In this document: piece by piece, positions 7,937 through 17,271 of the stretch
Numbering within the stretch: position 1 is the first letter of the stretch
Layout of the letters: each line of letters starts with the position of its first letter
Origin: Streptomyces sp. NBC_01317
Lineage (GTDB): Bacteria; Actinomycetota; Actinomycetes; Streptomycetales; Streptomycetaceae
Reading direction: 5' to 3'
Length of the DNA: 64,000 nt
NCBI RefSeq assembly: GCF_035961655.1
Contig: NZ_CP108393.1
Coordinates: forward strand, 6,398,501 to 6,462,500
Made by a program: the position numbers and the translations under genes
The notes under the pieces: generated by a model
Told to the model about the DNA's origin: nothing
The model's database searches: none
Seen by the model: only the letters and a program-made list of their open reading frames with translations

Positions 7937-9186
7937 AACGGCCTCCCCACACCCGCACCGTCACCGGCGCCCGAGCCGAGACCCGCACCGTCAAGGGCGC
8001 CCGCGCCGACGCCCCGGTCGGCCCCCGCACCCGTTCCGGAAACCGCCGCGTACGCGAACCGCCCCGCCACGCACACCGCCAGCGCCAATCCGCTCACCCG
8101 CCGGGACAACCGCACGGCCCGTTCGATGTCGGCGATCTCCACGGGCCGGCCGCCGCCGTTCAGTACCGGGCGGTGTTCGACCCGGCCGCCGTACGCGAGC
8201 GTTCCGCCCAGCCGTACGCCCAGCGCCCCCGCGAACGAGGCCTCCACCGGGCCCGCGTTGGGGCTCGGGTGCTTGCGCGCGTCGTCGCGCCACGCCCGCC
8301 ACGCCCCGCGCGGATCGCCGCCCGCGACGACGGCCAGCGCGGCGGTCAGCCGGGCGCCTGGCGCGCCCGCCACGTCGTCGAGACGGGCCGAGGCCCAGCC
8401 GAACCGGCGGTATTTCGGGGACTTGTGCCCCACCATGGCGTCCAGTGTGTTCACGGCCCGGAACCCGGCCAGCCCGGGGACCCCGGCCAGGGCGCCCCAC
8501 ACGAGCGCGCCCACCACCGCGTCGGAGGTGTTCTCGGCGACGGACTCCACGACGGCCCGCGCGATCTGCTGGGCGTCGAGGGACTGCGGGTCACGGCCGC
8601 ACAGGTGCGGCAGCCGCTCCCGGGCCAGTTCGACGTCCCCGGCGGAGAGCGCCCGGCCGATGGCACGCGCCTCGCGCGCCAGTGACGTACCGCCGACGAC
8701 GGACCAGGTGGCGGCGGCGGTCAGCGCGACCGAGGCGACCCGCCGGCCCGCGAGCCCGGCACCTCCGGCTGCTCCGGTACGTTCCGCCGTCCCGGCAACT
8801 CCCGCCGTCCCGGCACCCGCACGCCCTCGCGCCCCACGTCCCCGCGCCCCGCGTGCCACCACCGCGCCCAGGCCCACCGCCCCGCCCGCGCAGACCAGCG
8901 TGTGCAACGCGCCCCAGCCACGGTGGTCCCGCCACAGGGCGCGCTCCACGCCCCCCGCGGCCCGTCCGAACGCCGCGACCGGATGGCCCCGGCGCGGATC
9001 GCCCAGCAGAAGGTCGGCGAGCAGCCCGCCCGCGGCCCCGTACGCGTGGACCCACGCGGCGTCCCAGCCGGCCGACCGGGCCGGCCGACCAGAGGCCCCC
9101 GCTGCGGAAGTGACCGAAACGGCGGGGCTGGTGGCGGCGACAGAAGCGACAGAAGCGGCGGCACGGACGCAGGCGCGGCCAGGCAT
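7933..9186 (-). CDS. cobD: Adenosylcobinamide-phosphate synthase (CbiB/CobD)
   Basis: A 417-residue membrane enzyme that attaches aminopropanol (phosphate) to adenosylcobyric acid. Family motifs are LLADLLLGDPRRGHPV, AVVESVAENTSDAVVGA, NTLDAMVGHKSPKYRRFG and SPNAGPVEASFAGALG. It is longer than the usual 310-330 residues. The extra length is an N-terminal Ala/Ser/Val extension of about 40 residues, a Gly/Ala/Arg-rich insert (about 110-145) and a Gly/Ala-rich tail. A start nearer the DAAWVHAYGAAGGLLADL block is therefore possible. It is the first gene after the cobalamin riboswitch and overlaps cobQ by four bases. Confidence 0.9.
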   Translation of the reverse strand: MPGRACVRAAASVASVAATSPAVSVTSAAGASGRPARSAGWDAAWVHAYGAAGGLLADLLLGDPRRGHPVAAFGRAAGGVERALWRDHRGWGALHTLVCAGGAVGLGAVVARGARGRGARGRAGAGTAGVAGTAERTGAAGGAGLAGRRVASVALTAAATWSVVGGTSLAREARAIGRALSAGDVELARERLPHLCGRDPQSLDAQQIARAVVESVAENTSDAVVGALVWGALAGVPGLAGFRAVNTLDAMVGHKSPKYRRFGWASARLDDVAGAPGARLTAALAVVAGGDPRGAWRAWRDDARKHPSPNAGPVEASFAGALGVRLGGTLAYGGRVEHRPVLNGGGRPVEIADIERAVRLSRRVSGLALAVCVAGRFAYAAVSGTGAGADRGVGAGALDGAGLGSGAGDGAGVGRPL

Positions 9187-9227
9187 GGCGACGTGTCCTC
9201 ACTCAGGGTCCGCGCCCCGGCTCGACG

Positions 9228-9385
9228 GAAAACGCGGCGGCGAGAGTTCCTGGCTCCCGGGGACGTTTCCCCGGAGGGACACCGTGCCCGGTGACAGTGG
9301 CGGGACCGCGCCGGATTCGCACCGGCTTCCTCTGCTGCCGCCGTAATTGGCCCCGGCAGTCCACCACGCTGCGAGAACGCCCGTC
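9228..9385 (-). promoter_or_regulatory. Cobalamin riboswitch
   Basis: On the minus strand the conserved core GGAAGCCGGTGCGAATCCGG is followed by the B12 box GGTCCCGCCACTGT and, further 3', GAGCCAGGAACTC. This order is diagnostic for the adenosylcobalamin riboswitch. It ends about 40 bases before the cobD start, where a GAGGAC ribosome site lies. B12 should therefore repress the cobD-cobQ transcript. The outer boundaries are estimates. Confidence 0.93.
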
Positions 9386-9434
9386 AACCCGCCCTTGACC
9401 TGCGGCGGGGCAGTGTGCGAAGCCCCACACGAAA

Positions 9435-9458
9435 GGCCCGGGGGCAGGCCCCCGGGCC
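9435..9458 (-). terminator. Hairpin terminator after the PiT operon
   Basis: A perfect 10-bp stem (GGCCCGGGGG with CCCCCGGGCC) and a 4-base loop lies 18 bases past the stop of the 78-residue gene. It insulates the phosphate operon from the cobalamin riboswitch. No U-tract follows, as is usual in Streptomyces. Confidence 0.7.
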
Positions 9459-9475
9459 GAGCGCGGTACGTACGG

Positions 9476-9712
9476 TCAGGCCACGATCAGGTAGATGCCG
9501 TACGCCACGGCCGCCGCGCACAGCGCGAAGCACGCGTAGGCGCCGGTGCGCGCCAGGGCCACGGAGCCCCCCGCCGACCCGCCGGACTCCGAGGCCGCCG
9601 ACTCCTGCTTGGCCAGGGCCACGATGCCGAGGGTGAACAGGCCCACCAGACCGATGGTGGACACGAGGCTGACGCCGAACACGGAGCCGAGGGCTGCCCA
9701 GTCGATTTTCAT
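9476..9712 (-). CDS. Small membrane protein encoded with the PiT transporter
   Basis: A 78-residue protein with two hydrophobic segments (about 8-33 and 53-78), separated by a Ser/Gly-rich loop (SASSESGG-like). It starts MKIDWAALGS, 27 bases downstream of the pit stop on the same strand, so it is probably co-transcribed. From memory, S. coelicolor pitH2 is also followed by such a small gene. No function is recognised. It could be an accessory subunit or a stabiliser of the transporter. Confidence 0.8.
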   Translation of the reverse strand: MKIDWAALGSVFGVSLVSTIGLVGLFTLGIVALAKQESAASESGGSAGGSVALARTGAYACFALCAAAVAYGIYLIVA

Positions 9713-9739
9713 GTGATCGCTTCCTTAGACCGTGGCGGT

Positions 9740-11011
<1,272 letters not shown>

Positions 11012-11040
11012 TTACCCAGGCAATCGTTCGACGTCGGTGG

Positions 11041-11081
11041 CCACGGTGAACGTAAGGATGCAGGGTGAACGGAAGGTTAAC
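11041..11081 (-). promoter_or_regulatory. PHO box (PhoP direct repeat units)
   Basis: Read on the minus strand, GTTAACCTTCC (11071-11081) and GTTCACCCTGC (11060-11070) are adjacent 11-base units. A third unit, GTTCACCGTGG (11041-11051), follows after 8 bases. They fit the Streptomyces PhoP unit (GTTCACC core). The position just ahead of the phosphate transporter gene fits PhoP regulation. Confidence 0.85.
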
Positions 11082-11179
11082 TAGGGAGGTACTCGGAGTG
11101 TCTCTCCTGAACGGCTCTCCGAGCGCCTGATGTGTTGTCCGACCTGCCCTTTTTCCGCCCGGGCTGGCAAGATCGCCAT

Positions 11180-11842
11180 ATGACTGATCATCTGCCTGCG
11201 GACGCGCGCCACCGGGCCTGGGCCGAGCTGGTGGCGACCGCGCGCAGGACCACCGCGGAAGGGCTCGTCGTGGGGACGTCGGGCAATGTCTCCGTACGGG
11301 TCGGGGACGAGGTCCTCGTCACCCCGAGCGGGGTGCCGTACGACCGCCTCACACCCGGCGACCTGGTCGCCGTCGACCTCTCCGGACGCCAGGTCTCCGG
11401 CCGGCTCGGCCCGACGAGCGAACTGCCGCTCCACCTGGAGATCTACCGCACCACGGACGCCTCCGCCGTGGTCCACACGCACGCCGTCCACGCCGCCGCC
11501 GTCTCGACCCTCGTCACCGAACTGCCGCTGATCCACTACATGGCGGCGGCCCTCGGCGGCCCGGTGCGGGTCGCCCCCTACGCCACGTACGGCACACCCG
11601 AACTGGCCGCGCACATGCGCGACGCCCTGCGCGACCGTACGGGCTGCCTGCTCAGGAACCACGGCACCGTCACCTACGGCGACTCCCTGGACCGGGCGTA
11701 CGACCGCACGGCCCAGCTGGAGTGGATGTGCCGCGTCTGGCTCACGGCGTCCTCGGTCCCCGGCCGCACCCCGGCCCTGCTCTCCGAGTCCCAGGTCGCC
11801 GAGGTCGGCGAGAAGCTCAAGGGCTACGGCCAGAAGCCCTGA
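11180..11842 (+). CDS. Class II aldolase/adducin family protein
   Basis: A 220-residue cytoplasmic class II aldolase of the fuculose/ribulose-phosphate aldolase type. TSGNVSVRVGDEVLVTPSG is the N-terminal signature. The zinc-binding HTHAVHAAA and a later histidine in LRNHGTVTYGDS match the metal site. Substrate is unknown; sugar-phosphate or methylthioribulose-phosphate dehydration are both possible. ATG 11180 follows a -10-like CAAGAT (11168-11173) by six bases, so the mRNA may be leaderless. It is divergent from pit. Confidence 0.87.
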   Translation: MTDHLPADARHRAWAELVATARRTTAEGLVVGTSGNVSVRVGDEVLVTPSGVPYDRLTPGDLVAVDLSGRQVSGRLGPTSELPLHLEIYRTTDASAVVHTHAVHAAAVSTLVTELPLIHYMAAALGGPVRVAPYATYGTPELAAHMRDALRDRTGCLLRNHGTVTYGDSLDRAYDRTAQLEWMCRVWLTASSVPGRTPALLSESQVAEVGEKLKGYGQKP

Positions 11843-11943
11843 GACCCACGGGGGGTGCCCGCGAACCGGCGGCCGCCACCGCCCGCAGCCCTGACGGCCC
11901 ACGTCCGGTGGCCGTCCGCCGCCGCCGTACCGACACTGAGGAA

Positions 11944-13071
11944 ATGCGCCCGGCAACTGTGACGGCAGCGGCCGTCTCCACATTCATCGGTGTCGGCGCG
12001 GCCGCGGTGGCGGCCGGCCGGTACGCCAGCGATGCCGCGCTCAAGGCATCGCCCGGGCGCCCCCTGCCCGGAGACCCCTGGCTGACCGTGCACGCCACGG
12101 CCGCCGGACACGTCACCCTGACCCGCTGCCTCGCCTCCGTACGGCCCGGTACGTACGGTCTTGAGGCCCCCGGCCTGCACGCGGTGGTCGGGCCCGTCCT
12201 CGACGGGGAGGCGCGCGACGCCGACACCGTCGTACGGCGGCTGGAACGCGTCAGCCGCGGCACGCTCTCCCGAGGCGCGCGTGTGCGGCTCACCCCCCAG
12301 CTGTACAGCGGCGACCCCACCACGGCCCTCGGGCTCGACCACAAGGATGTCGAGATCCCCGGCGAACTGGGCGCGCTGCCCGCGTGGTTCGTACCGGGGG
12401 AACGCGAGACCTGGGTGATCACCACCCACGGCCTGGGCACCACCCGCGAGCACCCGCTGAACCTCCTGCCGTTCCTCGCCGGCCAGCGCTTCCCGGTGCT
12501 CGACCTCGCCTACCGGGGCGACGCGGGCGCGCCCCGCTCCCCGGACGGCCTCGGGCACCTCGGCGACTCCGAATGGCGCGACCTCGACGCCGCGATCCGC
12601 TACGCCGTCCGGTACGGCGCCGAGCGGGTGATCCTGTACGGCTGGTCCACCGGCGCCTCCATGGCGCTGCGCGCCGCCGCGGACTCCACGCTCACCGCCC
12701 GGATCTCCGGCCTGGTGCTGGACTCGCCGGTGCTCGACTGGGAGTCCACGCTGCGGGCGCTCGCCTCGGCCCGCCGGGTCCCGGCGGCGCTGATGCCGCT
12801 CGCCGTCAGGGCGGCCCAGGGGAGCACCGGACTGCACGGGAACCGGCTGCGCCGGGCCGCCGACCCCCGGAACCTGCGGGTCCCGACCCTGATCTTCCAC
12901 GGCCCCGGCGACCTCCTCACGCCGTGGGAACCGGCCCGCGCCCTCGCCGCCCACCGGCCGGAACTGATCTCCCTCCACCCCGTGGCGCACGCCCCGCACG
13001 GCGCGATGTGGAACGCCGATCCCGAGGACTACGAGGAAACCCTCCGCCGCTTCCTCGTCCCCCTGATGTGA
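11944..13071 (+). CDS. Alpha/beta hydrolase, membrane-anchored
   Basis: A 375-residue protein with an N-terminal hydrophobic segment (VSTFIGVGAAAVAAGRYA), about 110 residues of unassigned sequence, then an alpha/beta-hydrolase domain. ITTHGLGTT is the oxyanion region, LYGWSTGASMAL the nucleophile elbow (Ser in GWSTG), and HAPHG the late catalytic histidine. An acidic residue after IFHGPGD would complete the triad. GAGGA at 11938-11942 is too close for an ideal ribosome site but supports this ATG. Substrate is unknown; a lipase, esterase or peptidase are all possible. Confidence 0.85.
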   Translation: MRPATVTAAAVSTFIGVGAAAVAAGRYASDAALKASPGRPLPGDPWLTVHATAAGHVTLTRCLASVRPGTYGLEAPGLHAVVGPVLDGEARDADTVVRRLERVSRGTLSRGARVRLTPQLYSGDPTTALGLDHKDVEIPGELGALPAWFVPGERETWVITTHGLGTTREHPLNLLPFLAGQRFPVLDLAYRGDAGAPRSPDGLGHLGDSEWRDLDAAIRYAVRYGAERVILYGWSTGASMALRAAADSTLTARISGLVLDSPVLDWESTLRALASARRVPAALMPLAVRAAQGSTGLHGNRLRRAADPRNLRVPTLIFHGPGDLLTPWEPARALAAHRPELISLHPVAHAPHGAMWNADPEDYEETLRRFLVPLM

Positions 13072-13252
13072 CGGACGGCCGCGGCGGACGCACCGCCACC
13101 CCCGCGCACCGTCCGCCGGGACTCCGGAAGCGCGCTTTCACCCCATCCGTACCACTCCGTTGACCTTGTGGGAGGGGCTCCCTTCACCGGGTCAGGAGCG
13201 AGGGAAGAGGTTCCGTTTGGGCTTTCGGGCAGTCACCGGGAAGACTGCCCCC

Positions 13253-14734
13253 GTGACGTCCCGAAAGCCTGATGAGCAATTGGCGCGCAACTCCAGACTC
13301 CGACTTGTCACCCCGAGGCCGTTGACCACGGCACGACGGGCTGTGACCGACGGGCGCAGCCGCCCCGCACCCCGGCCGCCCGAGGGCACTCCGCCACCGG
13401 CGGAGCTGGCCCGTCAGGCGAGGGCCGTCCTCGCCGACGCCGTACGGATCGCCCGCTGGGCGGCCGCCGACCGTGACCCCGGAGCGGGTCATCTCGCCGC
13501 GCACACCCAGGAACGGGCCTCGGCCGCGCTGGACCTGACGGCGGAACAGGTCCGGGCGAGCTGGGACCGCGCCCGGCTGGCCGGGCTGGTCGAGCTGCAC
13601 GGCGGGACCGTGCGCCCCGGCTGGCGGCTCCAGGCCTGGGACCGCGACGACAGTGCCGTCCTGCGCGGCTGGGTGGCGCTCTTCGACGCCTGGTCCCTCG
13701 TCCACCCCGCCCCCGACGACGTCGCCCCGGCGACCGTCGCCGAGGTGGTCGAGGCCGTCCCGCAGGTGCTCTCCCTGTTGCAGCTGTCCGCCGGCCCCGT
13801 GACCGCCCCGGCGCTGCTGGACCTGCTCCAGCAGCGCGTCGCGGAACTCCACGAGGAGCGCTGCGAGGTACCGGAGGTGCCGTACGGCCCCGAGGGCGCG
13901 GAAGCGTCCGGCACGGCCGTCCCGGCGGACGAGGGGATGGAAGCGGCCCCCGACACCACGGACGCTCCGGACGTCTCCGATGCCACCGGCGCTCCGGAGG
14001 CCTCCGCCGAGGCGCTGCTGCCTCCGCTCCTCGACTGGGCCCTGGAGGGCCTGGCCGCCGTCGGCGCGCTGACGCTGGGCAAGGGGCAGGCCACCCTCAC
14101 CCCCCTCGGCAACTGGGCGGTCTGGGTCAAGCTGGAGCAGATCTGCGTCGCCGCGCAGAGCCCCGCGGGCAACATCGAGCAGCACGCCCAGGACATGCTC
14201 CGCGGCTGCGCCCGGCTCACCCCGGGGCCGGCGCGCGCCGAATACCGCGCCTGGCTCGCCGCGCGCACCGTCGGGAGCGCCATCACCGAACTGCTCGCCG
14301 TCGCCCGCGGTGAGGACGCGCTGCTGCGCGGGCTCGCCTTCGAGGCGCTGCGGGTCGTCGGAGCACCCGCCGAGCCGTCCGTACGGGCCGTGGTGAACGA
14401 CACCTCCCTGCGGCCGTACGCGCTCCTCTGGCTGGCGGAGTACGAAGGCGCCGACCCCGACGACGCCGCCGACGTCCTGACCCGTGAGGAGGCGACCTGG
14501 CTCTGGGTCGACACCGCGGCGGCCGTCGCGGACCACGGGGAGACCGACCTGCTGGTACGGCACCTGGAGTCCGCCGTGCAGGGCACGGTGCCCGCCCTGC
14601 TCAGGGAGGTCAGGGCGATCGGCCATCCCCGTACGGTCCAGGTCCTGGTCGCCCTCGCCGCGGCCCACCCGGACCCGGCCCTCGCCAAGGCCGTGCGCCG
14701 GGCCGCGTTCCAGGTGCACACCGGGGGCGCGTGA
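13253..14734 (+). CDS. Conserved hypothetical protein, possibly helical-repeat
   Basis: About 493 residues, mostly alpha-helical by composition, with an acidic low-complexity linker (about 225-260, rich in Ala, Asp, Glu, Pro and Thr). I recognise no domain. Segments such as LLRGLAFEALRVVGAP and VLVALAAAHPDPALAKAVRRA look like HEAT-type helical repeats. An N-terminal part (about 60-130) resembles a winged-helix arrangement. The start is unsure: GTG 13253 is preceded by an 8-bp hairpin (13227-13250), whereas TTG 13217 in the same frame has AGAGG six bases ahead. It is apparently single-gene. Confidence 0.75.
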   Translation: MTSRKPDEQLARNSRLRLVTPRPLTTARRAVTDGRSRPAPRPPEGTPPPAELARQARAVLADAVRIARWAAADRDPGAGHLAAHTQERASAALDLTAEQVRASWDRARLAGLVELHGGTVRPGWRLQAWDRDDSAVLRGWVALFDAWSLVHPAPDDVAPATVAEVVEAVPQVLSLLQLSAGPVTAPALLDLLQQRVAELHEERCEVPEVPYGPEGAEASGTAVPADEGMEAAPDTTDAPDVSDATGAPEASAEALLPPLLDWALEGLAAVGALTLGKGQATLTPLGNWAVWVKLEQICVAAQSPAGNIEQHAQDMLRGCARLTPGPARAEYRAWLAARTVGSAITELLAVARGEDALLRGLAFEALRVVGAPAEPSVRAVVNDTSLRPYALLWLAEYEGADPDDAADVLTREEATWLWVDTAAAVADHGETDLLVRHLESAVQGTVPALLREVRAIGHPRTVQVLVALAAAHPDPALAKAVRRAAFQVHTGGA

Positions 14735-14751
14735 GCCCCCAACGCCAAGGT

Positions 14752-14779
14752 GGCGCCCCCGCCCGTGCGGCGGGGCGCC
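14752..14779 (+). terminator. Hairpin downstream of the hypothetical gene
   Basis: GGCGCCCC (14752-14759) pairs with GGGGCGCC (14772-14779), with further inner pairing. It lies 18 bases past the stop at 14734 and ahead of the ABC-F leader promoter. Confidence 0.6.
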
Positions 14780-14822
14780 CCCGCCCGAACCCCGCCCAGA
14801 CAAAGCAGTTGCGTGGCCCCGC

Positions 14823-14828
14823 TAGACT
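14823..14828 (+). promoter_or_regulatory. -10 hexamer for a leaderless leader ORF
   Basis: TAGACT lies seven bases before the ATG of a 7-codon ORF (14836). Transcription would start at or next to that A, making the leader ORF leaderless. No good -35 is seen. Confidence 0.55.
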
Positions 14829-14835
14829 GGTGGCT

Positions 14836-14859
14836 ATGGCACTTCTCCTTGTGCATTAG
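14836..14859 (+). CDS. Leader peptide MALLLVH ahead of the ABC-F gene
   Basis: ATG GCA CTT CTC CTT GTG CAT TAG, seven codons. Four of them (GCA, CTT twice, CAT) are uncommon in this GC-rich genome. It begins at the predicted transcription start and ends 10 bases before the left arm of a hairpin that sequesters the ribosome site of the ABC-F gene. This layout is that of a regulatory leader peptide, where a slowed ribosome opens the hairpin. Translation of the peptide is inferred, not shown. Confidence 0.6.
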   Translation: MALLLVH

Positions 14860-14868
14860 CCGGCGTCG

Positions 14869-14920
14869 AAGACTCTCCTCCGCCTGCCCTCTTCCGCCGT
14901 CCATACCGCCTTGGAGTCTT
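14869..14920 (+). promoter_or_regulatory. Ribosome-site-sequestering hairpin (attenuator) of the ABC-F gene
   Basis: AAGACTC (14869-14875) is perfectly complementary to GAGTCTT (14914-14920). The right arm contains most of the GGAG site (14913-14916) of the GTG start at 14924. The 38-base loop is CT-rich and includes TCCTCC, a second anti-SD candidate. A ribosome halted on the last leader codons would cover the left arm and free the site. Confidence 0.6.
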
Positions 14921-14923
14921 TCC

Positions 14924-16522
14924 GTGATCACCGCAACCGGTGTAGAACTGCGCGCCGGAGCCCGCGTCCTCATCGAGTCCGCCTCGTTCCGTATCGCCAA
15001 GGGGGACCGCATCGGTCTCGTCGGGCGCAACGGCGCGGGCAAGACCACCCTCACCAAGTGCCTCGCCGGCGAGGGGATCCCGGCCGCCGGGTCCATCACC
15101 CGCTCCGGTGAGGTCGGCTACCTCCCGCAGGACCCGCGCACCGGCGACCTGGACGTCCTCGCCCGCGACCGCGTCCTGTCCGCCCGCGACCTCGACTCCG
15201 TCCTGAGGAAGATGCGGGAGAACGAGGAGCGGATGGCCAACGGCCAGGGCGCCACCCGCGAGAAGGCCATGCGGAAGTACGAGCGCCTGGAGACGGAGTT
15301 CCTCACCAAGGGCGGGTACGCCGCCGAGGCCGAGGCCGCCACCATCGCCGCCGCGCTGGGCCTGCCCGACCGGGTGCTCGGCCAGCCCCTCCACACCCTC
15401 TCCGGCGGTCAGCGCCGCCGGATCGAGCTGGCCCGCATCCTCTTCTCCGACGCGGACACCCTCCTTCTCGACGAGCCCACGAACCACCTGGACGCGGACT
15501 CCATCGTCTGGCTGCGCGACTACCTCAAAAGCTACCGCGGCGGCTTCATCGTGATCTCCCACGATGTCGAGCTGGTCGAGACGGTGGTCAACAAGGTCTT
15601 CTACCTGGACGCCAACCGCGCCCAGATCGACGTCTACAACATGGGCTGGAAGCTCTACCAGCAGCAGCGCGAGTCGGACGAGAAGCGCCGCAAGCGCGAG
15701 CGGGCCAACGCCGAGAAGAAGGCCGCGACCCTGAACTCCCAGGCCGACAAGATGCGCGCGAAGGCCACCAAGACCGTCGCCGCGCAGAACATGGCCCGCC
15801 GCGCCGAGCGGCTGCTGTCCGGTCTTGAGCAGGTACGCCAGTCCGACAAGGTCGCCAAGCTCCGCTTCCCCGAGCCCGCGCCCTGCGGCAAGACCCCGCT
15901 GACGGCGGAGGGCCTGTCCAAGTCGTACGGCTCGCTGGAGATCTTCACCGACGTCGACCTCGCCATCGACAAGGGCTCCCGGGTGGTCATCCTCGGCCTC
16001 AACGGCGCGGGCAAGACGACGCTGCTGCGGCTGCTGGCCGGGGTCGAGAAGCCGGACACCGGAGCGGTCACCCCGGGCCACGGCCTCAAGCTGGGGTATT
16101 ACGCGCAGGAGCACGAGACCCTGGACCCCGAGCGCTCCGTCCTGGAGAACATGCGCTCCTCCGCGCCCGACCTGGACCTGGTCGAGGTCCGCAAGACGCT
16201 CGGTTCCTTCCTCTTCTCCGGGGACGACGTCGACAAGCCCGCCGGGGTCCTGTCCGGCGGCGAGAAGACCCGTCTCGCGCTGGCCACCCTCGTCGTCTCG
16301 GCGGCCAACGTGCTGCTCCTCGACGAGCCGACGAACAACCTCGACCCGGCCAGCCGCGAGGAGATCCTCGGGGCCCTCCGTACGTACAAGGGCGCCGTCA
16401 TCCTCGTCACACACGACGAGGGTGCCGTCCACGCGCTGGAGCCCGAGCGGATCATCCTGCTGCCCGACGGGGTCGAGGACCTCTGGGGCGCCGACTACGC
16501 GGACCTCGTGGCGCTCGCCTGA
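14924..16522 (+). CDS. ABC-F family ATPase
   Basis: A 532-residue cytoplasmic protein with two ABC ATPase domains and no membrane segments, typical of ABC-F translation factors and ribosome-protection proteins. Domain 1 has Walker A GRNGAGKTT, signature TLSGGQRRR and Walker B LLLDEPTNHLD. Domain 2 has GLNGAGKTT, LSGGEKTR and LLLDEPTNNLD. Between them is a charged linker of about 80 residues, rich in Lys, Arg and Glu (the P-site tRNA interaction motif region). GTG 14924 has GGAG seven bases upstream. The gene sits behind a leader peptide and hairpin, as some antibiotic-inducible ABC-F genes do. Whether it confers resistance or is a housekeeping factor cannot be told here. Confidence 0.93.
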   Translation: MITATGVELRAGARVLIESASFRIAKGDRIGLVGRNGAGKTTLTKCLAGEGIPAAGSITRSGEVGYLPQDPRTGDLDVLARDRVLSARDLDSVLRKMRENEERMANGQGATREKAMRKYERLETEFLTKGGYAAEAEAATIAAALGLPDRVLGQPLHTLSGGQRRRIELARILFSDADTLLLDEPTNHLDADSIVWLRDYLKSYRGGFIVISHDVELVETVVNKVFYLDANRAQIDVYNMGWKLYQQQRESDEKRRKRERANAEKKAATLNSQADKMRAKATKTVAAQNMARRAERLLSGLEQVRQSDKVAKLRFPEPAPCGKTPLTAEGLSKSYGSLEIFTDVDLAIDKGSRVVILGLNGAGKTTLLRLLAGVEKPDTGAVTPGHGLKLGYYAQEHETLDPERSVLENMRSSAPDLDLVEVRKTLGSFLFSGDDVDKPAGVLSGGEKTRLALATLVVSAANVLLLDEPTNNLDPASREEILGALRTYKGAVILVTHDEGAVHALEPERIILLPDGVEDLWGADYADLVALA

Positions 16523-16571
16523 GGCTCCCCGGCCACGTGAGGCGCGGTTCCCGTCCGGGGCCGCGCCCGGT

Positions 16572-16623
16572 GATCCACATCCGGTGATCCACTCCCGATG
16601 GATCATTCGGCTCAGCGGTGATC
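16572..16623 (+). promoter_or_regulatory. Cluster of four GATC sites upstream of the gbn-type gene
   Basis: GATC occurs at 16572, 16586, 16601 and 16620, i.e. four times in 52 bases. Two of these sit in a repeated CCGGTGATCCAC context, and one is GATCAT. Another GATCAT is at 16879-16884, 38 bases before the next gene. About one per 256 bases would be expected by chance. Because the downstream gene resembles Gbn, a GATC-binding protein, autoregulation is suggested. The rest of the 399-base gap (16523-16921) shows no gene. Confidence 0.45.
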
Positions 16624-16921
16624 CTTCATCTGAGTGAGACGGTCTCGTACTCCGGCGCGTCGTGAGACGGACCGGACCGTACCCGACCCCGCTCTGGCCA
16701 TTTTCCGACATCAGGCTTCTGACCTGCGCCTTCGGTTAAAGAGCGGGTCAAGAGCGGCTGCGGCCCTGTCCGGAATTCAGTCAGAACTCGGCGTCCCTGA
16801 CGTACGCGGCCCCCGAAGCGCGCCAAAGCTCGTCGCACGGACCTTGCCGAATGGGTGGCCAGGACGGCGCCAAGGGGTGATCATGAGAAGTCCAGAGCGC
16901 ACTTCCCACGAGGAGGCACGG

Positions 16922-17143
16922 GTGGCCGAGACTCTGAAGAAGGGCAGCCGGGTAACCGGCGCCGCGCGCGACAAGCTCGCGGCAGACCTGAAGAAGAAAT
17001 ACGACAACGGTGCGAGCATCCGGGCGCTGGCCGAAGAAACAGGCCGCTCCTACGGATTCGTCCACCGGATGCTCAGCGAGTCCGGAGTCACACTCCGGGG
17101 ACGCGGCGGAGCGACGCGAGGCAAGAAGGCCGCTGCGGCCTGA
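16922..17143 (+). CDS. gbn: Small helix-turn-helix nucleoid protein, Gbn type
   Basis: A 73-residue basic protein with GASIRALAEETGRSYGFVHR as a helix-turn-helix, followed by a basic tail rich in Gly, Arg and Lys (LRGRGGATRGKKAAAA). Length, sequence pattern and place between an ABC-F gene and an enoyl-CoA hydratase gene match S. coelicolor SCO1839. That protein is described as Gbn, a nucleoid-associated protein binding GATC-centred sites and affecting development. The GTG start at 16922 has a strong AGGAGG (16911-16916). The HTH also resembles the DNA-binding part of Lsr2-like proteins. Confidence 0.85.
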   Translation: MAETLKKGSRVTGAARDKLAADLKKKYDNGASIRALAEETGRSYGFVHRMLSESGVTLRGRGGATRGKKAAAA

Positions 17144-17271
17144 CGACCGAACGTGGCTCCTCCCGGCCACCGGTTCGGTGGTGGCCACCCGGCCGACCGC
17201 GACGTCGGCCTGGTGGTTACTGTGCAGTCACTTAGCTCGAACGGCTGACTGCCCGAACCGGAGGCGCCCCC

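Noticed and set aside
6473..9346. Very long plus-strand open frame (over 900 codons) opposite cobQ and cobD
   Set aside because: It is antisense to two clear enzymes, has the Arg/Pro/His-rich composition of a GC-bias shadow, and crosses the riboswitch.
14834..16711. Long minus-strand frame opposite the ABC-F gene
   Set aside because: Antisense shadow; the plus strand has both Walker sets and a ribosome site.
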